Source: Galdieria sulphuraria
Lineage: Eukaryota > Rhodophyta > Bangiophyceae > Galdieriales > Galdieriaceae
Assembly (NCBI RefSeq): GCF_000341285.1
Contig: NW_005178397.1
Coordinates: forward strand, 1 to 15,549
Direction of reading: 5' to 3'
Length of the DNA stretch: 15,549 nucleotides
Positions 10,081 through 15,549 of the stretch are shown here, one piece after another; the first letter of the stretch is position 1, and each line of letters opens with the position of its first letter. Below the pieces are notes generated by a model. That model saw only the letters and a list, made by a program, of their open reading frames with translations, did not search any database and was not told the DNA's origin. The translations under genes and the position numbers were made by a program.

Positions 10081-10615
10081 AGGACAGTGTGTGTAAAAAT
10101 CAATAAAGCCATTTAAAACAGTAAAAGATCATTCCAAGAAAGTTAACTTTGATTTCCACAGTGATAACAAAATATTAAGAGCCAATGCTTTAAAGACACA
10201 TTCTATGCAAAAGAAGAGAAGAATGACAAAGAATGGCTATTTTTTACTCTTTTCAAAAGTACTTGTTTTGAATAACCGTAACAAAAAAATACGTTTCAAT
10301 TCAGCAAAATCACAGTTTGTAACATGTTTAGGTTCCACCTCAATATTGTTTGAAATGACTCCTTAAAAATGGACAAGTACCCTTGAGAGTAACGAGTTTG
10401 GAAAAACACAAGTGATATTGAGTTGAGTAACCAGTTGAATGATATCATCGTTTGGTTTACCAAGACATTGAACAAAGCTACAAGTAGTAAAAGTCAAAGA
10501 AAAGTTGTCCTTTTAGAACATCAAGTCTTTACGAAACCTTGAGACAAAGACACCCAAGAAACACAAGAAAAGAACCCTTGAAAACTTTTTGTTTACCTGT
10601 TGAAGCATAACCATA
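10081..10615. other. No recognisable gene between repeat A and the COG3 relic
   Basis: Stops occur in all frames. This is where the N-terminal 100-150 codons of a COG3 gene would be expected, but I see no convincing match, so the N-terminus is either decayed beyond recognition or was lost when the repeat arrived. The minus-strand frame at 10529-10714 is antisense to the start of the COG3 relic. Confidence 0.4.
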
Positions 10616-12680
10616 CTTGAAGGATTGGAGTACAGTTTTATCCATAGCCAAGAACTGTGTTCTAGTCGTCAACGACAAGGGCTTGTTAAAGTCTGTACGA
10701 AAAAAGTGCAGCATCTACAGCCTTGGAGATAGGTTTGGTTTTACTAGATTCTCTTAAAGTGATACTTATAAAAGTATGTTTCACTCTCAAAACACTGCCC
10801 CTACATCGGGACAATATTCCCCTACTATTCCCTCAAATTATCCATACAATAAGCGTATTGTACACCTACATTTGTGAGACTTTTAACAAGTCTCCACGAA
10901 ATCACCTTTACATATTCCTAAACTCCTTGATATCTCCTTTTCTAAACTCAAATATCAATTCATGATGTTGCTTGACTATTCTCAAGTACCAGATCCAAGA
11001 AATCACTTGCAACGAAAAAAAAGTGAATTCGCTTTATGACGCCTTTTCTTCTTTGCAACTATGTCATGGAAAATCCTTTACGATCAAATACAATAGAAGC
11101 TTCGATCACGTCGTTACATACCAATCTCTCTGCAAATTTGTCAATCTTTGTTGGTCGCTTTTTGGATGAGACAACAAGACTTGGCATTGGTTTCTCATTA
11201 GATTGCTATTACTGTAGAATTCCCTGCCTTGATTCTTACCTATCATCAAGTTATACGACAGTCTTTTCTCATGTTTACCCAAAACCTTGATGACATTGCT
11301 TGCCCATTCTCTCCTATAGTTTGAGAGAGTGTTGTCATCCATATCAGAGACTCGTTACCAATTGGTTGTGTCGAGTATGTTGAACGCAATAAAGCTGGTT
11401 GAACATAGTCTTGCAGCTTTTTTTATCCTTTTTTGGGAACTGACTGTTTCATTGTAAAACCAATCAATCTTTCTGTCTCTTTTTTTGGGAGAATAGATGA
11501 AATCCTTTTTTGGTTTTCTTTTCTGGTTCCCAAGGTAATATCAACACTCCACAGAAATGGATATACACCTCAAGTTGTTTTGTAAAGATATTTTGTGATT
11601 CACTCAGTTTCTTGAAAACACAGAGACCAACATTCAAGACGTTGCAGAAAGATGCCGTGTAAAGCCAAAAACAACTTGTACATTTATTACCGATAACAAT
11701 GGAGAGATTATCCTCAAAGGTCTAGCAGTAATCAAGGAGACTTATTCATTGTATAATACCCAACCTAATGCTTTAGCTATTATCCCAGCTTTTCAAGAAG
11801 AGACACAAGCCAGGTTGGACGTTGTACAAGAAACATTGATGGATCACCAAGAAACCGCTCTTTCAAATGACAAGACTCCTCCTCAACGACTCTTTCTCCA
11901 AGCCCATCTGTTTATTCTGTATCGTCACATTTATTTATTTCGACCATTTGACTCTTCACACTTTTATGAATGCGTCTCGACGTGCTTTGAACAATCTGTC
12001 CAAGACCCTATTGACTAGTTTTAGAGCGACTCTGTTGCATCTTGTTTGAAAGCACAAGTCTTGGAATGTAGGTTCTATTAGGTACTACTTTGCCTTTTAA
12101 AAGTCAAGGAATGGTTAAAAAAAAGATCCTGTTCATGCCATAGCAATGCTGTTTGAGTTTTATGAAGAGGTATACACTTTAAACGAATATGTATGTTGGA
12201 GTCAATCGAAGAAGATAAAGTAGATACATCACATGTGAGACCCAGAAAAATTTCCAGGAATTGTTCAACATTTCTTCCAATCGATTTACAGTTACTGACA
12301 TCATAGACTTGAAAACACAAGCGAGAGTAACATTGAAATTCTTGAAAACTATCTCGAAGAGTTTCTGTGAAACAATAAATGGAAAAAGTTGCTGCATATT
12401 CTTGGTTTATTTATTGTTTACTACTTTCTGGTTTAGCGTAATATCCACATCGATAAACGTTGGATTGCTGAAAGACATCACCAGTGGAAGAGATCGCACC
12501 ACCATAGGTCTATAGGAAACTTTTTGAAAAGTTCAAAAGAAAAACTAGAAAAGAAGGTCTGTGTTTGCTTCGTTGAGAGAAGAATATACAAGCCTGCTCC
12601 AGCGTATGTTGTATTTACAAAGCTCAATTTTGTTGTTCGAATATAAAATGGATAGGAAAAAGGCTATAGAGAAACAATAG
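10616..12680 (+). pseudogene. COG3: COG3 (conserved oligomeric Golgi complex subunit 3) pseudogene
   Basis: COG3 is a subunit of the COG tether that guides retrograde vesicles to the Golgi. Landmarks remembered from the family occur in order on this strand: LEGLEYSF near the LDELE..Y segment (10616); AC..L..EK (10681); IPLL (10816) 45 residues later, as in the family; FLDE (11159); VEHSL..FF (11398-11424; family LEHQL..FF); DIL-stop (11587-11598; family YD.LR) then ETNI..V.E (from 11623); AF.......L..VQE.L (11788-11838); LYR.I (11917) then E.VSTC..QS (11968-11997); K.QV....F....LL.L (12052); D.K......LK (12306-12338); M.LYLQ...ILLF (12606). Several spacings, such as AC to IPLL, IPLL to FLDE and 12052 to 12306, agree with family spacing; others differ by tens of residues. 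Most pieces share one frame to about 12160. The FLDE piece and 12261-12680 are in other frames. In-frame stops include 10687, 10963, 11596 (CGA to TGA would explain it), 12016, 12022 and 12079. It cannot encode a working protein. Confidence 0.7.
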
Positions 12681-12832
12681 TGTTGGATTATAGGCTCAAG
12701 ACTATGGAAGAAACAAAACTTGGGAATATGAGTTGACTCTTACAAGCAGATAACGCATTTTGAGTATTAAAAGACGGGAAAACTCTGTGGAAAAATAAGC
12801 AAGTAAAACAAAAAGTATAAAACTATATATTT

Positions 12833-13120
12833 ATGGGAAAAGGTACAAAAGAATATGAACAACGTCATTTGAGTCAAAGTTGGTGTCGCACGCTTTGTTC
12901 CACTTTTTACAAGACTTTTCTTCAAGGAAGCTATTTCAAATATAACAATATATCGAGAGAGACGGTTGAAATGATCCATGAGATGGTGATAGATAAAACT
13001 TTCATTTATTGAACGACTAGTTTTATTGTATGGAGTTTTCCAAAGAAAGCTCAAGTGTTATTTTTCCATTTTCGCACCATTTTATGTATGGTTCTACACC
13101 GTCATGAACAGAAAAACACT
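12833..13120 (+). pseudogene. Histone-fold relic, most like H2B
   Basis: H2B pairs with H2A in the nucleosome. An ATG at 12833 opens a basic 59-residue frame (MGKGTKEYEQRH...) ending at TGA 13010-13012. Within it are YK (12908-12913), IS..TV.MI..MV.D (12950-12994) and a following Phe, which parallel the H2B pattern YK.L......IS..AM.IM..FV.D.F. After the stop the same frame continues with TS, a KK at 13043-13048 and T...VL......K, paralleling H2B's AS, NKK and Q-T-A-V-R-L-x-L-P-G-E-L-A-K. The YK-to-IS distance is about two residues longer than usual and the conserved HPD is missing. It is therefore a decayed or very divergent copy. Support comes also from the H2A- and H3-like relics downstream on the same strand. 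Another histone-fold protein is possible. Confidence 0.42.
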
Positions 13121-13414
13121 AGGTGTCATTTTTTTTTGCAAATTTCCCTTCGATAAATGCTATCTCTTTCTTTCTCGAAAATTCAAATTTTAGTACAATT
13201 GTTTCCTGTTAAAATATGTTTCAAATACCTACTTGAAGGTACTTATTTGTATGCCTTAACAAAGAAAACGATTTTATGAACTTTGACAAAGTCAACGTAT
13301 ACTTTTTTATGTCCTAAAAGATCCTCTGATAGTGTTTCATAACTTTGTGTCCATTGTAAATTTCAGTCTCGTACAACTGCGAAATAGTTTAAACTTTGGA
13401 ATATAAAAGGTAAA

Positions 13415-13630
13415 ATGGTTTTTTGTTTCCTTGAAAAAATAAGAAAACCTTGCGAAATTTGGAAAGGGTTTGATTGTCAAACAGTAGTCATTTTGAGGTG
13501 TTGTATATTTGATATGGACTTTTTTCAACTGACTAGCAGTCTTTTGGTAATTGGCAATAGGATAAGAAGTACCATAATAATTGTTTCGCTCAAAGTTGCC
13601 AACGATCTTACTTTACCTCACTCTGGATAA
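13415..13630 (+). pseudogene. Histone H2A-like relic (71-aa open frame)
   Basis: The ATG at 13415 opens a frame of 71 residues without a stop, about half the usual H2A length. Landmarks in order: F.F..KI.K near the start with KG further on (compare FPVGRIHR..RKG), V.L (compare VYLAA), GN..R (13553-13567; compare GNAAR), II (compare RIIP), LKVA-ND..L....SG (13589-13627; compare IQLAIRNDEEL...SG). At the DNA level gataagaag at 13561 matches the conserved D-x-K-K codons one base out of frame, which points to small deletions. The deletions inside the core fold mean that it could not form a nucleosome. Identity is modest and rests on order, DNA-level match and neighbouring histone relics. Confidence 0.45.
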
Positions 13631-14221
13631 AAGGAATCCAATAAATAACTTTCAGTAGGCCTTTCATAAATGGAAACTACATAAAGTTACAGCTCAACCA
13701 TTTATTCATAAAGCTTTCTATTTACTACTCGCATATTCTTATTCGTTTGAGAATGGACTGGTGCATACATTTCACGAATTCTTTGTTCACTGGCTTTTAC
13801 TCAGCTGACCAACATTGCCAATTGTTTATCAAATTTCGTTGTCTTTTTTTTTTTTCCATAGAGACTCCAAAATTCGTTGTTTTAACTATTTTTTCGTTTG
13901 ACTCGAAAATATTCAGAGTGTTTCAACAATTGCAAAGCTATTAGATATACATCCTATCTGTCATCATTGACTCAATTTTTGTTTCTTTTACACTCAAAAA
14001 CGAGGTGTCAAGACTATATCGCTCTAAACACACACATATATACATATATGTATATATATTAAAGCAATCAAGTACCATATGACCAAAAAGGAGAGAGAGC
14101 AGGTTTACTTTGTAGCTCTTTGAAACTATCCAAGGAAACCAAGGTATAAAGAAAGGGAGAAAGCAGTAGACTTGACAGTCCATACTGAGAAGAAAAAGAA
14201 AACATTTCCCAAAGTGTGTAC
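13631..14221. other. No named gene; one 100-codon open frame and an AT palindrome
   Basis: The plus-strand frame 13645-13944 is open for 100 codons (ATG at 13753; Phe-rich; crosses a 12-T run at 13844-13855). I tried to read it as histone H4, which would be the missing partner here, and found only an E-T dipeptide in a hydrophobic setting, which is not enough. The minus-strand frame 13941-14252 overlaps the H3 relic's 5' side and has no recognisable domain. Confidence 0.4.
14036..14057. repeat. 22-base perfect palindrome in an AC/AT microsatellite
   Basis: A perfect self-complementary AT-rich run (atatatacata and its complement) inside a (CA)n/(TA)n tract spanning about 14028-14060. It is likely a microsatellite by-product and could extrude a cruciform. 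Confidence 0.85.
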
Positions 14222-14505
14222 ACTCAAGTTTATGAATTTCCTTCGACACCAAGGTCAGATGGAAACAGCTCTATGAACGAACGAACAAAACCTGGTCAAC
14301 TTGCACTGGGAAGAGATTGTTCCAGATACCAAAAGAAATGACTTTGATGGTGTAAAGGTAGTTATTTCAAGAAGCACGAAAAATCCATATAAAAAAGTAC
14401 AGTTTATATAGATTGCCAGACACAAGACTAAAGAATTGTAATACGCTATCAATTTGTTAAGTCATTACTCTTTTTTTCAGCAAACAGAAAGGCGAAAGAG
14501 TATTT
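14222..14505 (+). pseudogene. Histone H3 pseudogene
   Basis: H3 pairs with H4 in the nucleosome core. The signature KPG..AL (14288-14305) followed after five residues by RYQK (14324-14335) corresponds to RPG..AL....RYQK of H3, with one extra residue. Upstream, S.P...G......R matches the tail just before the fold (SAPATGG...HR). After RYQK the match continues one frame on: LMV, then FQ...RKI (14365-14385; compare FQRLVREI), then Y......DT.L (14407-14430; compare Y....FEDTNL) after a deletion of about 20 residues. Finally Q..RR (14481-14495; compare QLARRIRG) follows a putative intron end. Stops at 14353 and 14359, frameshifts and the deletion of much of the second helix show that it is dead. 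The tail resembles canonical H3 more than a centromeric variant. This is the clearest of the three histone calls. Confidence 0.6.
14438..14480 (+). other. Possible 43-base spliceosomal intron inside the H3 relic
   Basis: Begins GTAATA and ends with a pyrimidine tract and CAG (ctctttttttcag). The residues that resume right after it (Q..RR) fit the C-terminal QLARR of H3, while the bases inside fit nothing. A genuine intron would mean that the copy came from genomic DNA and not from an mRNA. The donor is a weak match and the upstream exon is eroded. Confidence 0.35.
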
Positions 14506-14960
14506 TTTATGATGATTGAGAAACGAACTTATAACTTTTTCTGTAGTATGGAAACTCAGATTGGTAAGAAGTTGGTAAAACGATCTCACTCTTGCAGACT
14601 TTCACATCAAGCCGATGTAAGAATGCACTTTAGACAAGTTGCTGGTTGGTGAATCAAAGACAAGTTTTAACTATTGAAGAAGACATATACAAGGCAAGTG
14701 ACATAAATAGGAGTAACTTTATTGTGCATTCTCAAGTTGAATATGACTTGGATAGTGTTGATAGAATGACATGGGTTGTTTGAATTACAGTATATTGTCT
14801 GTCCATTTTTCATGAGTCTTTTTTTTCCATCAAGTTGCTTTATACTAGCACACGAAAACTATCCCATATGTAAGTGGAGCCATTCATATCTTAGACTTTG
14901 TTTCATATAGTATTTATAGATCGTCGATAGTCTCTCTAATAGCAAATACAAAATGATCAT

Positions 14961-15038
14961 ATGGATTTATTAGAAGAATTTACTCAAGTAGATTTGACAA
15001 ACAAAATATCAACTAGTACTAGTAGTCATTTATCTTAA
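14961..15038 (+). pseudogene. Broken copy of the repeat's short frame, copy B
   Basis: Same ATG and first amino acids (MDLLEEFTQVDL) as copy A but ends after 25 residues at TAA 15036-15038, where A has AAA. The frame continues recognisably past the stop (NLV.SLL.KNHNERKS) until a one-base deletion about 15120-15150. It is therefore truncated by both a nonsense change and a frameshift. Confidence 0.6.
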
Positions 15039-15318
15039 CGCATAAAGGATAACCTAGTTTATAGTTTGCTTGGCAAGAACCATAATGAGAGAAAATCCCT
15101 ACATTCTCTTTTCATAGCTGCAGATAGCTTTTACTATAAAACAAGTCGTTGACCACAACTCATTCAAGTGCATTCTTTTTACAAATGACCAAAGATTGGA
15201 TTATATTGCTATTCTATTCAATAAGACGAGAATTTTGATTTTGCTATTGGGTCTGATTCTGCATAATATGTTGAGCGCCAGTATACAATACACACTTTTT
15301 AGTGATTTTTTCTGGTAA

Positions 15319-15549
15319 TGGGAAAGATGGGCAATTTGAAAAGAGAGGCCGATTGAAAATGGGCCCGCTCAATTTTGATTTGAAAATTGCCATTCTGGGT
15401 GTGGGGTGGGAAAGAATGGGTAAATTGGAGATGGGTGGGGAAATTCCGATGGGAAAATGGGTGGGGAAAGGGGCCAATTTGGGCCAACCACAAAGGTGAT
15501 CGTGATTTGAAATTGCCATTGTGGTGGGCTGGGAAAGAATGGAACGAAT
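15319..15549 (+). repeat. G-rich half of repeat B
   Basis: Purine- and G-rich like 9821-10050, about 90% matched by eye. It contains the four-run G motif (15451-15453, 15459-15461, 15463-15466, 15470-15473), the hairpin at 15370-15389, and the start of the second internal unit at about 15504. The sequence continues beyond the window. Confidence 0.85.

Larger units (their letters stand above)
14614..15549 (+). repeat. Diverged direct repeat, copy B (cut off by window end)
   Basis: Second copy of the repeat at 9121-10080, same orientation, starting 5493 bases further on. Landmarks: aatcaaagacaagttttaac (14652), attctcaagttgaata (14728), the MDLLEEF start (14961), gagagaaaatccc (15087), ctattgggtctgatt (15244) and the G-rich half from about 15319. 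Relative to A there is a 6-base insertion (acaata) near 15285 and many small indels in the left half. Confidence 0.93.

Noticed and set aside
9713-10112. Two overlapping minus-strand frames of about 105 codons (Pro/Phe/His-rich), with similar frames at 15244-15519
   Set aside because: They lie opposite the G-rich repeat, where stop codons are rare because of composition. Residues follow the tandem units and neither shows a domain.
10528-10714. Minus-strand ATG frame ending in a CAG|GTAAAC donor-like site
   Set aside because: It is antisense to the first recognisable part of the COG3 relic. There is an in-frame stop right before the ATG and no downstream exon that I could support.
11106-11342. 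Minus-strand ATG frame (starting MDDNTLSNYRREW), and a chain of minus-strand frames up to about 11700 that could be joined by GT-AG sites
   Set aside because: It looked gene-like at first and splice joins could be imagined, but it is antisense to the COG3 relic, whose ordered landmarks on the plus strand explain the region better.
12078-12397. Two overlapping minus-strand frames of 72-80 codons
   Set aside because: Antisense shadows of the C-terminal half of the COG3 relic.
13645-13944. 100-codon plus-strand frame considered as histone H4
   Set aside because: Only an E-T pair in a hydrophobic context matches. The basic RRLARRGGVKR-type region and the C-terminal GR.LYGFGG are absent.
9121-15549. 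Repeats A and B as the long terminal repeats of a retrotransposon
   Set aside because: No TG...CA ends, primer-binding site, polypurine tract or reverse transcriptase/integrase motifs were seen between them, and the two copies have diverged too unevenly.
1-15549. CRISPR array, bacterial operons, phage or plasmid functions
   Set aside because: No regularly spaced short repeats, no ribosome-binding-site-led gene strings and no bacterial families were seen.

Overview
The window looks like nuclear DNA from a eukaryote: AT-rich (roughly 35-38% G+C by eye), no operon or Shine-Dalgarno organisation, no intact gene of ordinary length on either strand. What can be recognised by conserved residues is eukaryote-specific (a Golgi tethering-complex subunit, core histones, a WD40 propeller). 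One relic carries what looks like a short GT...AG intron of about 43 bases. A unicellular alga or other protist with small introns would fit, but the lineage cannot be fixed from this sequence.

Best reading: a gene graveyard. Left part (1-9120): mostly unrecognisable. It holds a WD40-repeat relic on the minus strand (about 2885-3540) and several long open frames that I cannot name and that are about as long as chance allows. Middle and right part (9121-15549): two diverged direct copies of one repeat, A (9121 to about 10080) and B (14614 to the window end, truncated there), bracket a block of about 4.5 kb. In that block four relics lie on the plus strand in the same direction: a nearly full-length COG3-like pseudogene (10616-12680), then histone-like relics resembling H2B (12833-13120), H2A (13415-13630) and H3 (about 14222-14505). 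No convincing H4 was found.

Each repeat has two halves. The left half carries a short frame beginning MDLLEEF, open for 79 residues in copy A and broken by a stop and a frameshift in copy B. The right half is strikingly G-rich, contains a conserved G-quadruplex-type motif and an 8-bp hairpin, and is much better conserved between the copies (about 90% by eye) than the left half (about 65-80%).

The relics do not form a working pathway. COG3 would act in retrograde Golgi vesicle tethering and the histones in nucleosomes. Their interest lies in being co-located, co-oriented and repeat-flanked. All family calls come from residue patterns and spacing recognised by eye, not from database searches.
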